Shown here: piece by piece, positions 43,776 through 52,319 of the stretch | Numbering within the stretch: the first letter of the stretch is position 1 | Layout of the letters: each line of letters opens with the position of its first letter | NCBI GenBank assembly: GCA_963652335.1 | Contig: CAVJSS010000001.1 | Location: 124,001 to 188,000, forward strand | Source: UBA4951 sp963652335 | GTDB lineage: Bacteria > Bacillota_I > Bacilli_A > RFN20 > CAG-826 | Direction: 5' to 3' | Length of the DNA stretch: 64,000 bases | Notes under the pieces: generated by a model | Told to the model about the DNA's origin: nothing | Seen by the model: only the letters and a program-made list of their open reading frames with translations | Databases searched by the model: none | Program-made: the position numbers and the translations under genes

Positions 43776-44531
43776 ATGCTATTAACTATTGATGTTGGCA
43801 ATACGCTGACCAAATTCGCCGTCTTTGATGGCGATGAGCTTGTATCGACCTTTAAGATCTATTCCGAAACGAATAAGTCCGAAGACGTTTATCGTCACGG
43901 TTTTTTGACGTTGTTGAAAGACTTGGATCCGAAAGGCGAAATCGACAAAGCCATAATCTGCAGCGTAGTTCCGGTCCTTACCCACGTTTGGGTATCGATT
44001 GCCAAAAAAACTTTGAAGGTAAGGCCTTTGATCGTTGGCCCAGGTCTTAAGTGTGGAATCCCAATCAAAGTGGATGAGCCGGGATCCGTCGGAACCGATC
44101 TTGTGGCCGACGCTTTGGGAGCTTTGGTCGAATTCGGGCCAAGCTGCCTTATTTGCGATATGGGAACCGCGACCAAATTCATCCTTTTGGACAAAGATGG
44201 CGCTTTCGGAGGCGTTGCCATCGCCCCTGGATTCGGAGTCTCGATGGATTCTTTGGTCAAAAAAGCCGCGGCATTGCCAGAAGTAAGCGGCATCGCCCCC
44301 AAGAAGGTCATTGGCAAAAATACCGCTGATTCGATGAATTCCGGAATTGTTTATGGTGCGGTTTTCGAAATCAAAGGCTTCGCTCAAGCCATTGAAAAAG
44401 AATGCGGTTATCCACTAAAAAAGATTTTAACCGGTGGATATGCTCAATTTGTCGCCAAGCATCTGCCTGAATTCGAATTGGATTCGGATTTGACCGTCAA
44501 GGGGATCAAGGAAATCGAGAAAAGGAACTAA
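43776..44531 (+). CDS. coaX: Type III pantothenate kinase
   Basis: 251 residues. D-V-G-N-T near the N-terminus, G-T-D-L-V-A-D-A-L-G-A, D-M-G-T-A-T-K-F and the A-P-G-F-G-V-S-M-x-S-L motif define CoaX, the first step of coenzyme A synthesis. GCGGAGG precedes ATG 43776; an ATG eight codons earlier lies before that site. The next gene is a probable pantothenate transporter. Confidence 0.95.
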   Translation: MLLTIDVGNTLTKFAVFDGDELVSTFKIYSETNKSEDVYRHGFLTLLKDLDPKGEIDKAIICSVVPVLTHVWVSIAKKTLKVRPLIVGPGLKCGIPIKVDEPGSVGTDLVADALGALVEFGPSCLICDMGTATKFILLDKDGAFGGVAIAPGFGVSMDSLVKKAAALPEVSGIAPKKVIGKNTADSMNSGIVYGAVFEIKGFAQAIEKECGYPLKKILTGGYAQFVAKHLPEFELDSDLTVKGIKEIEKRN

Positions 44532-44539
44532 AACACAAC

Positions 44540-45247
44540 ATGAACGCACTAAAAATCGTATTTTGGGTATTGCTTGCAGCCCTTTTGGTCGGAGTTTTCT
44601 ATTTCTTGGCCAAAGTAAATGCCAAAAAGAGCGACCCAACCACTTCGAAAAAGAACATCATAGCCCAATTGACCAAGGACGCATTGTTCCTGGCTATCAT
44701 TTTGATCATGGGTTTCGTCCCTCAAATGGGATATATAACAATCGCTCCAGGAGTATCTTTGACCCTCATGCATGTGCCAGTATTGATAGGATGCGCTTGC
44801 TTTGGCTGGAAAAGAGGATGGCTCTATGGCTTGTTTTTCGGTGCCACCAGCTGCATCCAAGCCCTTTCCAATCCTGTGGGATTCAACGCTTTCTTCATAT
44901 ATCCTTGGATATCCATCCTTCCTCGTGTTATCTTTGGTTTGCTCGCCGGCCTTGTCTTCGATTTGCTAAAGAAGCTTCCGAAGGTCCTAAGAGGACGCCT
45001 AGGCATTGGCTTGGCAGGCTTCTTGATGACGATCATCCATACTGGATTGGTCTTCTTGGATCTTTTTATATTCTATCCAAGCGAGATCACCGCCATGTTC
45101 CATAGCACCTCGACTATCGGAAATGGCTTGGTTGTGGGCTTTGCGGTAGCGATCTTGATAGGCGCTTTAGGCGAAGCTCTCTTAGGTGGGATCGTCACCG
45201 CTATTTTGGGACCGATATTGAAAAAACTAGGCGAAAGGAAGGAATAA
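44540..45247 (+). CDS. ECF transporter S component, probably pantothenate (PanT-like)
   Basis: 235 residues with six or so helices. T-K-D-A-L-F-L-A-I-I-L-I-M-G-F-V-P followed by G-V-S-L-T-L-M-H-V-P-V-L-I-G is typical for ECF substrate-binding subunits. Adjacent to coaX by nine bases, which makes pantothenate the likeliest vitamin. The shared EcfA/A'/T energising unit is not in the window. Confidence 0.75.
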   Translation: MNALKIVFWVLLAALLVGVFYFLAKVNAKKSDPTTSKKNIIAQLTKDALFLAIILIMGFVPQMGYITIAPGVSLTLMHVPVLIGCACFGWKRGWLYGLFFGATSCIQALSNPVGFNAFFIYPWISILPRVIFGLLAGLVFDLLKKLPKVLRGRLGIGLAGFLMTIIHTGLVFLDLFIFYPSEITAMFHSTSTIGNGLVVGFAVAILIGALGEALLGGIVTAILGPILKKLGERKE

Positions 45248-46608
45248 TGCCAAATTTCAAGAAATTGACAAAACAATATCAGACAAACGCCTGCGTGGCG
45301 TTGCAACAATTCGTGAAAATCAACAGCGTCTATGACGCTTCTTCGATCGCTCATAATGCCCCCTTTGGGGCAGGGGTCAAAAAAGCTCTCGATTACGTTG
45401 CCAAATTAGGCAAAGACATGGGCTTTAAAGTCGATAAGTGCGACGGATATTGCACCGAATTGACCGTCGGGGACGAAGGACCGATCATCGGGATTTACGC
45501 CCACTCTGACGTAGTTCCGGTCTCTGGCAAATGGGATTTGCCTCCGTTTTCCGGCCAATTGAAAGACGGTCGTATTTGGGGTCGCGGCTCAATCGATGAC
45601 AAAGGACCTCTTATCGCTTCTTTATATGCTATCAAAGCATTGAAGGATGCTGGGCTTATAAGAGAATATAGAGTCCGTTTGGTTTCCGGCGGAGACGAAG
45701 AAAGAGGCTCATCCTGCTTGGAATATTATTTTCATCATCTTAAAAAAGAACAAGCGGTCTATGGATTCACCCCAGATGCCGATTTCCCTTTGATATATGG
45801 GGAGAAGGCAATCAGGCGCTACAACTTATCGTTTACCGGCCAATTGGGGCCAATAATCGCCGTGGAAGGCGGAGTCGTTGCCAACGCCGTTTGCGACAAA
45901 ATCGTGGTCACGATGAAAAAAGACCCAAAATTCCTCTCTCTTTTGAAAGAAAAGAAAATCGATGTCGACATCTCTGAAGCTGGCGATGTTTCCATCTTGG
46001 CTTTCAAAGGGAAATCAGCCCATGGATCGACTCCGGCAGAAGGCATCAACGCCGCTGGAACAGCCTTTTCTTTGATCGGCGATTTCTACCATTTGGAAAG
46101 CCTTTCGAAATTTGCGAAAGCCATCTCGTCCCCTGATGGAAAAGTTTGGGGAGGATATTCCCATTCCAAAGAATTGCTGGATGCCACTTATAATTATGGA
46201 ATTGTCAAATACGACGGAAACAAGCTTACTTCCACTTTGGATTTCCGCTTTGGCGAAGAAGCCGATCCTGATCAACTGATTGGCAATCTTTCTAAATACG
46301 TCGGCCTTGAAGCCCAATTGGTGTCTGACACTGAAGCTTTGTTATTCGATACCAAATCCACTTTGGTTTCGACATTGATGAAATCGTATAAGAGACAAAC
46401 CATGCAATTCTTTGCCAAACCCTTCACGATTGGCGGAGGGACGTATGCCAAAGAATGCAAAAATACCGTCGCTTTCGGAGCCGTCTTCGAAGGCCACCCA
46501 GGCAACATGCATTCCCCTAATGAATACATCTACCTCGAAGACTTCAACAAATGCATGGCGATCTATGCCGATGCGATCTATTCCTTGGGAAAGGCCGCCA
46601 AAAAATGA
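45247..46608 (+). CDS. pepV: Sapep/PepV-type dipeptidase (M20)
   Basis: 453 residues. M20 metal site: Y-A-H-S-D-V-V-P, G-R-G-S-I-D-D-K-G-P, and G-G-D-E-E-R-G-S. A lid domain with A-H-G-S-T-P-A-E-G lies between. Metal-dependent hydrolysis of dipeptides, including D-Ala-containing ones in some relatives. One-base overlap with the transporter gene (TAATG) and overlap with trmB. Confidence 0.92.
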   Translation: MPNFKKLTKQYQTNACVALQQFVKINSVYDASSIAHNAPFGAGVKKALDYVAKLGKDMGFKVDKCDGYCTELTVGDEGPIIGIYAHSDVVPVSGKWDLPPFSGQLKDGRIWGRGSIDDKGPLIASLYAIKALKDAGLIREYRVRLVSGGDEERGSSCLEYYFHHLKKEQAVYGFTPDADFPLIYGEKAIRRYNLSFTGQLGPIIAVEGGVVANAVCDKIVVTMKKDPKFLSLLKEKKIDVDISEAGDVSILAFKGKSAHGSTPAEGINAAGTAFSLIGDFYHLESLSKFAKAISSPDGKVWGGYSHSKELLDATYNYGIVKYDGNKLTSTLDFRFGEEADPDQLIGNLSKYVGLEAQLVSDTEALLFDTKSTLVSTLMKSYKRQTMQFFAKPFTIGGGTYAKECKNTVAFGAVFEGHPGNMHSPNEYIYLEDFNKCMAIYADAIYSLGKAAKK

Positions 46609-47213
46609 GAGGCCGTTTCAAGCCTTGGGCTAAGCCTTATTTGGAAGAACACAAAGAACTTGTTTGTTTCGACGCTAAATCAATAGACGCTTCGTTGCCT
46701 TTGGATTTGGAAATCGGCGCGGGAAAAGGCGATTTCGCCGTCTCCTATTGCCTCGTCAATCCAAACCGTTATCTTATTTCCTTGGAGAGAGACATTTCAA
46801 TCGCCGGATTGTTCGCTAAAAAAGCGGTGGAAGCAAAGATAGAAAACCTTTCCATCATCCCTTTGGATTTCGATAAGGCTTACGAAGATTTGAGCCATTT
46901 CCGTTTCGATAAGATATTCATGAATTTTTCCGACCCTTGGCCGAAAAAGAAACATGAAAAGAGGAGACTTACCTTCGCCCCTCGCTTGTTTAAGATTGCT
47001 TCTTTGCTAAACGAGGATGGGAAAATCGTCATCAAGACCGATAACGATCTCTTTTACGAATTCAGCAAAGAACAGATAGCGATTGCCGAAATGCGTATCA
47101 TCGAAGATCAACCATATTATAATGAATTGGCCCAAAACGATTTCATGACGGAATATGAAAGAAATTTCCGAAACGAAGGGAAATCGATCCATAGGCTGAT
47201 CGTCTCTAAATAA
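46605..47213 (+). CDS. trmB: tRNA (guanine-N7)-methyltransferase TrmB
   Basis: 202 residues. L-E-I-G-A-G-K-G-D-F (SAM site), S-L-E-R-D, N-F-S-D-P-W-P-K-K-K-H-E-K-R-R-L (family hallmark) and K-T-D-N. Makes m7G46 in tRNA. ATG 46605 overlaps the pepV stop (ATGA). Confidence 0.95.
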   Translation: MRGRFKPWAKPYLEEHKELVCFDAKSIDASLPLDLEIGAGKGDFAVSYCLVNPNRYLISLERDISIAGLFAKKAVEAKIENLSIIPLDFDKAYEDLSHFRFDKIFMNFSDPWPKKKHEKRRLTFAPRLFKIASLLNEDGKIVIKTDNDLFYEFSKEQIAIAEMRIIEDQPYYNELAQNDFMTEYERNFRNEGKSIHRLIVSK

Positions 47214-47225
47214 GGAGGAAGGAAT

Positions 47226-47822
47226 ATGTATCGTTTCTTCTATAATCACGATGCATGCGGAGATATCTTGTTTTTGGTTTTAAGCCCAACAGATAAAGCC
47301 GACCATATAATCAAAAAAGGCAACGTCGCAGCATTATACAAAGGAGACAAACTGATTGGCGTCAATTTTTTCGATATTGGAAAAGTCATTAAAATCCACG
47401 CTAAAGGAATGATAAGGACTCCAGGGCAGCCGATGCTTGATTGCGTCAATTCCATGCTTTCCAACGCTTCGCTTTCGACCTTGGAGCCGTTGAAAGACAC
47501 TGGATACAGAGTGATGCAAATAAAGGCCTTGGAAGAGCATCCTATCGATCAGAAAGCTTTTATAGTCACTTTGACCGATGGAACGAACACATTCCATTCC
47601 GTCTATCGCGATCCTTCTTTGAAAACGGAAGACAAAGTCGTCGTGGCCACCCCTGGATGCATAGCATATGATGGAACGTTGATTGAAAAAGCTATCGAAA
47701 AGAACATTCCTATCGATGTAAGGATATGCAGCGAAAAGGAACTTAAGATTTCCGATGATGATAGCAAAGCCTTCAAAGCCAAAGAAGAAAGAGTCGGTTC
47801 CGACTTCTTTTTAGGAGAATGA
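47226..47822 (+). CDS. ytpR: YtpR family tRNA-binding-domain protein
   Basis: 198 residues. N-terminal F-Y-N-H-D-A-C-G-D-I-L is like YtpR of Bacillus; the C-terminal OB fold (about 90-180) resembles EMAP/PheT tRNA-binding domains (I-D-Q-K-A-F-I-V-T-L-T-D-G, V-V-A-T-P-G-C). Function unknown; order next to trmB and pepV matches Bacillus. TAAGGAGG lies before the ATG. Confidence 0.8.
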   Translation: MYRFFYNHDACGDILFLVLSPTDKADHIIKKGNVAALYKGDKLIGVNFFDIGKVIKIHAKGMIRTPGQPMLDCVNSMLSNASLSTLEPLKDTGYRVMQIKALEEHPIDQKAFIVTLTDGTNTFHSVYRDPSLKTEDKVVVATPGCIAYDGTLIEKAIEKNIPIDVRICSEKELKISDDDSKAFKAKEERVGSDFFLGE

Positions 47823-47825
47823 AAC

Positions 47826-48926
47826 ATGGAACATGAAATCCATTTGAAAGAGGAAGGGAAACTTTCCCGTTTGACCAACAAAACCTTCCAATTCGACAAA
47901 AGGATCGGAGAAGGATATTTCTCCGCGAATTATTTCCTTAAATCAAGGAAGATCGCTGACGAATGCTTATCCGGACATATCGTCAAATGCCAATGGTTCC
48001 AACGCCGCGACAATGCCACTTTATGCGGAATCGACGAATCCATCGCGATTTTGCATACCTTTGCCAGAAATCCAGAAGACCTCGTCATCGAAGCCCTCGA
48101 TGACGGCGATATCATAAATTATGGCGAACCGGTTTTGAAAGTGACTGGACGATATGAAGACTTCGGATTTTTGGAATCCATCATCGATGGAATCTTAGCT
48201 AGGCGTTCCAGCGTCGCCACCAACGTCGCCGAAGTCGTCAAAGCCTTAAGAGGAACGAATTGTTTTTCTATGGCGGATCGCCAAGACGATTATCTAACTC
48301 AACACGGAGATGGATATGCCACCTATGTCGCCGGAATCAAGAAATTCTCGACCGACGCCCAAGGCGAATGGGTTGACGTCAAAGGCATGGGCACCATGCC
48401 ACACGCCCTCATCGCTTTAAGCGGTGGTTCCATCGAAAAAGCGGCCCGTTTGTATCATGAAACCTTTCCAAACGAAAAAGTCACCGCTTTGATCGATTAC
48501 AATAACGACGTGGTCACAGACACAATCAAATTGGCCAAAGCCATAGGCCATGGCTTAGGCGCTGTTCGCGTTGACACTTCCAAATCCTTGATTGACCACT
48601 ATTTTGATGATAAGGATACCTCTGGCTTTGATCCCCACGGAGTCTGCAAGCAATTGATTTACGCCTTAAGAAAAGCATTGGATGAAGAAGGCTTTGATTG
48701 GGTCAAAATCATAGTCTCTTCAGGCTTTACGGCCGAAAAGATCGACGAATGGACCAAAGAAGGCGTTCCGGTGGACACTTATGGGGTTGGGACATCCTTA
48801 GTCAACAACACGACTGTCGGTTTCACCGGAGACTTGGTTGAATTGGATGGGAAGCCACAAGCCAAAGAAGGAAGACATGACGTTCCAAGCGATAGATTGA
48901 AACTTGTGCCATACCCGATCGCTTAA
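47826..48926 (+). CDS. pncB: Nicotinate phosphoribosyltransferase
   Basis: 366 residues. Type II PRTase motifs: A-D-R-Q-D-D-Y-L-T-Q-H-G-D-G, M-G-T-M-P-H-A-L, A-L-I-D-Y-N-N-D, A-V-R-V-D-T-S and V-S-S-G-F-T-A-E-K-I. Salvages nicotinate into NAD. Active-site histidine region M-P-H is intact. Starts three bases after ytpR with AGGAG; terminator follows. Confidence 0.93.
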   Translation: MEHEIHLKEEGKLSRLTNKTFQFDKRIGEGYFSANYFLKSRKIADECLSGHIVKCQWFQRRDNATLCGIDESIAILHTFARNPEDLVIEALDDGDIINYGEPVLKVTGRYEDFGFLESIIDGILARRSSVATNVAEVVKALRGTNCFSMADRQDDYLTQHGDGYATYVAGIKKFSTDAQGEWVDVKGMGTMPHALIALSGGSIEKAARLYHETFPNEKVTALIDYNNDVVTDTIKLAKAIGHGLGAVRVDTSKSLIDHYFDDKDTSGFDPHGVCKQLIYALRKALDEEGFDWVKIIVSSGFTAEKIDEWTKEGVPVDTYGVGTSLVNNTTVGFTGDLVELDGKPQAKEGRHDVPSDRLKLVPYPIA

Positions 48927-48945
48927 GGATAAATCGACGGATTTT

Positions 48946-48979
48946 AAGCATCGCAATCATAAGCGGTGCTTTCTTTTTA
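48946..48979 (+). terminator. Terminator of the coaX-pncB operon
   Basis: Stem AAGCATCGC (48946-48954) with GCGGTGCTT (48963-48971, one G-T pair), then TTCTTTTTAC. Confidence 0.8.
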
Positions 48980-49044
48980 CACGGTTTTCATTGATTTTCA
49001 GCAACGCTAGGCGTAGTCTCTTATACTCTTATGAAAGGGGTTTT

Positions 49045-50046
49045 ATGAACAATTTGAAAGATCGAGTCACGATATACCAAGTGGCCCAAGCCGCCAACGT
49101 CTCCCTAGCTACGGTCTCACGCGTCATCAACAAAAAAGGCAACGTGACGGAAGAAACCAGAAAAAGAGTAGAAGAAACCATTGCGAAATTAGGGTACAAA
49201 CCATCCGCTTTGGCTCAAGCCCTGGCTACCAATAAATCGACTACCATCGGCATAATCATCCCATCCGTCAATTACGTTTATATTTCAAATTTGCTTACTG
49301 GATTGACCGAAATAGCCAAGGAACTGGGCTTTATCGTGACATTGTTCACTACTTCCCGTTCAAGGGAAGAAACTTTAGCCACAATCGAAAGGGTCATCAC
49401 TTCCCATGTCGATGGGGCAATCATCTTTGACGACGAATTGGATTATCGCGATATCGAAACCATCAATTCCTATCACGTCCCAACGATTGTCATAAATTCC
49501 CATATGACAGGCGAACAAGCTGGGTCATTAGCCTTCAATTATGATGAAATATTGCTCAAATTGATCAAGGAATATTATCAAAAAGGAAACAATGTGGCCC
49601 CGACCTTCTTGCATGTCCATAATGGTGGCCGTTTGGTTTCGAAATGTGAGAAATCCTTTGTCAGATATCATGAAGAAAGGGATCTTCCGTTCAATATCAT
49701 CAATTGCGACGATTCATACACTAGGACATATGGAGATTTCAAAGAATATTTCAAATCGCATAAGAAAGGGACGTTTGTGTGCAACCGCGATTCAATCGCC
49801 GCAGCGATCCTCAATGCCGCGACCGAAGCCGGATTATCCATCCCTAACGACGTCCAAGTCCTTTCCATCGTTGGCGGCAAGTATGCCCATATAGTCAAAC
49901 CGTATCTTTCCGCAATTTACATCAATATGCAGGAAGTCGGACGCAGAGCGATGTATATGCTTGATGATTTGATCAAAGGACAGTTGATCCAAAAGACATA
50001 TACTTTCGAAGGCAAATATGAAAAGAGGGATTCGACCTTGTTCTAA
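49045..50046 (+). CDS. LacI/CcpA-type transcriptional regulator
   Basis: 333 residues. Helix-turn-helix V-T-I-Y-Q-V-A-Q-A-A-N-V-S-L-A-T-V-S-R-V (about 8-27), hinge L-G-Y-K-P-S-A-L-A, then a sugar-binding-protein-like effector domain. Most like CcpA/catabolite regulators, but effector residues cannot be judged. ATG 49045 has GAAAGGGG upstream; a TATACT at 49022-49027 may be its -10. Confidence 0.88.
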   Translation: MNNLKDRVTIYQVAQAANVSLATVSRVINKKGNVTEETRKRVEETIAKLGYKPSALAQALATNKSTTIGIIIPSVNYVYISNLLTGLTEIAKELGFIVTLFTTSRSREETLATIERVITSHVDGAIIFDDELDYRDIETINSYHVPTIVINSHMTGEQAGSLAFNYDEILLKLIKEYYQKGNNVAPTFLHVHNGGRLVSKCEKSFVRYHEERDLPFNIINCDDSYTRTYGDFKEYFKSHKKGTFVCNRDSIAAAILNAATEAGLSIPNDVQVLSIVGGKYAHIVKPYLSAIYINMQEVGRRAMYMLDDLIKGQLIQKTYTFEGKYEKRDSTLF

Positions 50047-50053
50047 ATAATGA

Positions 50054-50081
50054 TTGCTTTATATCTTTATGGTGGCAAAAT
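50054..50081 (+). promoter_or_regulatory. Promoter of tyrS
   Basis: TTGCTT (50054-50059), 16-base spacer, extended TGG-CAAAAT (50076-50081). The ribosome site GAGGAG is at 50090-50095. No T-box. Confidence 0.45.
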
Positions 50082-50102
50082 ACACCCCCGAGGAGATTTT
50101 TT

Positions 50103-51350
50103 ATGAACATTATCGATGATTTGAATTATCGTGGATTAATCGAACAATATTCCAATGAAGACGCAGTAAGGGAACTTTTGGAAAAACCAACCACCATCTA
50201 TTGCGGATTTGACCCTTCCGCTTCTTCCATGCATGTCGGGAATTTCGTTATGATCTCTTTGCTTATGCGCTTGCAACGCGCCGGACATAAGATAATCGCC
50301 ATCGTTGGCGGTGCGACTGGTATGATCGGCGACCCTTCTGGCAAAAGCAAGGAAAGAAACCTTCAAACCAAAGAGACTTTAGCAGCAAACACAGCTGCCA
50401 TCAAAGCCCAACTTGAGAGATTCTTGGATCTATCCGACCCAAGCAAAGGAATCATATTGAACAACTATGATTGGCTGGGAAACATGAATATCCTCGATTT
50501 CCTACGCGATTATGGCAAATACTTTCCGATTGGCTATATGCTCAGCAAGGAAATCGTTTCTTCCAGATTGGAGGCTGGGATTTCCTTTGCCGAATTCACT
50601 TATCAGATCCTTCAAGCGGTGGATTTCTATCATCTTCACCACAGTGAAGGCGTTGCCATCCAAATCGGTGGGAATGATCAGTGGGGCAATTTGACCGGTG
50701 GTTTGGAATTGATAAGGAAGATCGATGGAAATGACGAAAAAGTCGAGGCCATGACTTGTCGATTGATTACCAGAAGCGATGGCAAGAAGTTCGGAAAATC
50801 CGAAAAAGGAGCCCTGTTCCTCAATCCTGAATTGACTTCCCCATATCAGCTGTATCAGTTTTTCATAAACACGACCGACGAAGATGCGATTCGTTACATT
50901 AAGGTCTTCACTTTCCTTAATCATGACGAAATCGAAGATATCGCCAGAGAACATATCGCTAATCCTGGAATGCGCATCGCTCAAAAGAGATTGGCGTACG
51001 AAGTCACTGCTTTGATCCATGGCAAGGAAGCTGCCGATGAAGCTGTTGCCATGTCAAATGTCTTATTCACCGGAGACGTCTGCTCTTTAAGCGAGAAACA
51101 AATCGTCGAATTGCTCGGCTCCTTGGAAACAAAAATCGAAGAAGGATTGAATTTGGTTGATATTTTGGTCAAAGTAGGGGCCGCCCAATCCAAGACCCAA
51201 GCCAGAACTTTCATCGCCCAAAACTCTATTTTGATAAATGGGGAGAAAGTCACGGACGAAAATAAGGCTTTCTTTAAAAAAGACGCGATGTATCGGAAAT
51301 ATTTGATCATCCGCAAAGGCAAAAAGAATTATTTCTTGGCCAGTTTCTAA
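50103..51350 (+). CDS. tyrS: Tyrosyl-tRNA synthetase
   Basis: 415 residues, class I. Y-C-G-F-D-P-S-A-S-S-M-H-V-G-N (HIGH region), D-Q-W-G-N, and K-F-G-K-S (KMSKS, about 230), with a C-terminal S4-like RNA-binding domain (about 350-410). Complete. Confidence 0.96.
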   Translation: MNIIDDLNYRGLIEQYSNEDAVRELLEKPTTIYCGFDPSASSMHVGNFVMISLLMRLQRAGHKIIAIVGGATGMIGDPSGKSKERNLQTKETLAANTAAIKAQLERFLDLSDPSKGIILNNYDWLGNMNILDFLRDYGKYFPIGYMLSKEIVSSRLEAGISFAEFTYQILQAVDFYHLHHSEGVAIQIGGNDQWGNLTGGLELIRKIDGNDEKVEAMTCRLITRSDGKKFGKSEKGALFLNPELTSPYQLYQFFINTTDEDAIRYIKVFTFLNHDEIEDIAREHIANPGMRIAQKRLAYEVTALIHGKEAADEAVAMSNVLFTGDVCSLSEKQIVELLGSLETKIEEGLNLVDILVKVGAAQSKTQARTFIAQNSILINGEKVTDENKAFFKKDAMYRKYLIIRKGKKNYFLASF

Positions 51351-51362
51351 ATCGATTTGAAT

Positions 51363-51392
51363 AGGCGCTCTTGAAATCGGAACGCCTTTTTT
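51363..51392 (+). terminator. Terminator of tyrS
   Basis: AGGCG/CGCCT stem (51363-51367 with 51383-51387) and a T6 run. Confidence 0.75.
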
Positions 51393-51402
51393 ATTTGAAA
51401 AT

Positions 51403-51430
51403 AGAAGAAAAAAGCACCCATGAGGATGCT
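51403..51430 (-). terminator. Terminator of rpsD
   Basis: Minus strand AGCATCC/GGGTGCT stem (51424-51430 with 51413-51419, one T-G pair), then T6 and a T-rich run. Confidence 0.8.
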
Positions 51431-51455
51431 TAGTTCGCTACTTGGATGGAATGGA

Positions 51456-52061
51456 TTACAACAAACGGTTGTAGTATTCGATGATTTGGGCTTCGTTGAT
51501 ATTGAGAGCGAGTTCGTTTCTTTCTGGCAAACGAGCGAATGTGCCGGTGAATTTTTCTTCATCGACGGTGACGTAGGCTGGAACGACCGGCTTTCCTTCG
51601 AGAGACTCTTTGACGACCTTAAGTGGGCTGGTCTCGACGAATCCGATGACATCTCCGACTTTGCAGAGATAGCTTGGAATATCGACTTTTTTGCCGTTGA
51701 CTGTGACATGGCCATGGTTGACCAATTGACGGGCTCCGGCACGGGTGCGAGAGAATCCCATACGATAGACAAGGTTGTCCAAACGAGATTCGAGGATGCG
51801 GAAGAAGGCCAAACCGGTAACGGTGGTTTCTTTCTTAGCAAGGACGAAAAGACGACGGAATTGACGTTCGGAAACGCCATAAAGCTCGCGAAGTTTCTGC
51901 TTTTCGACGAGCTGCTGTCCGTATTCTGACGGCTTGCGCTTGCGATCTTGGCCATGTTGGCCTGGCCCATAAGCGCGCTTTTTCAATTCATCGCCGGTCT
52001 CGGAGATGGAAAAGCCAAGACGACGAGATTGTTTCCAAGTGGATTTGGTGTATCTAGACAT
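51456..52061 (-). CDS. rpsD: 30S ribosomal protein S4
   Basis: 201 residues: S-R-Y-T-K-S-x-W-K-Q-S-R-R-L-G at the start, Y-G-P-G-Q-H-G, and the S4 domain R-L-D-N-L-V-Y-R-M-G-F-x-x-T-R. The ATG at 52059-52061 has AAGGAG upstream. The N-terminal zinc cysteines of some S4 proteins are absent. Monocistronic, with a long structured leader. Confidence 0.96.
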   Translation of the reverse strand: MSRYTKSTWKQSRRLGFSISETGDELKKRAYGPGQHGQDRKRKPSEYGQQLVEKQKLRELYGVSERQFRRLFVLAKKETTVTGLAFFRILESRLDNLVYRMGFSRTRAGARQLVNHGHVTVNGKKVDIPSYLCKVGDVIGFVETSPLKVVKESLEGKPVVPAYVTVDEEKFTGTFARLPERNELALNINEAQIIEYYNRLL

Positions 52062-52212
52062 TGAAATGTCTCCTTTCTTTGCGCTTAAACAAAGTCCGGG
52101 GGTATCCCTGTTTCCCGGGTGTCGTTCCTTTCGGCCTTGTAGCTTGAGGCTTACTTTGATTAAATGAACGACGTCAGGCGGAAACATGACAACCTGCTGC
52201 TCTATATAAGCG
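52062..52212 (-). promoter_or_regulatory. rpsD leader RNA, probable S4 autoregulatory element
   Basis: About 150 bases between predicted start and ATG. It contains nested GC-rich pairs on the minus strand (GGCCGAAAGG..., CCCGGG...AGGGA...CCCCCGG near 52098-52135) that could form a pseudoknot-like fold next to the ribosome site. Bacillus rpsD is controlled by S4 binding to its leader, so the same is likely here; the exact fold was not computed. Confidence 0.45.
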
Positions 52213-52217
52213 TGAAT

Positions 52218-52246
52218 ACTTTAAGTATTCGGGGCTTCTTCGTCAA
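52218..52246 (-). promoter_or_regulatory. Promoter of rpsD
   Basis: Minus strand TTGACG (52241-52246), 17-base spacer, TAAAGT (52218-52223). The -10 lies within a palindrome at 52214-52230 with seven-base arms GAATACT/AGTATTC. Confidence 0.7.
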
Positions 52247-52303
52247 GCGAAAAATGCTTTTGAAAGAAAATATCTTCCCTTGTATGCGTCCGTATTATGC
52301 GTG

Positions 52304-52312
52304 TGCTAAGAT
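52304..52312 (+). promoter_or_regulatory. Extended -10 promoter for a leaderless ezrA transcript
   Basis: TGC-TAAGAT, then seven bases, then the ATG at 52320. No ribosome site. Confidence 0.45.
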
Positions 52313-52319
52313 ATTACGT

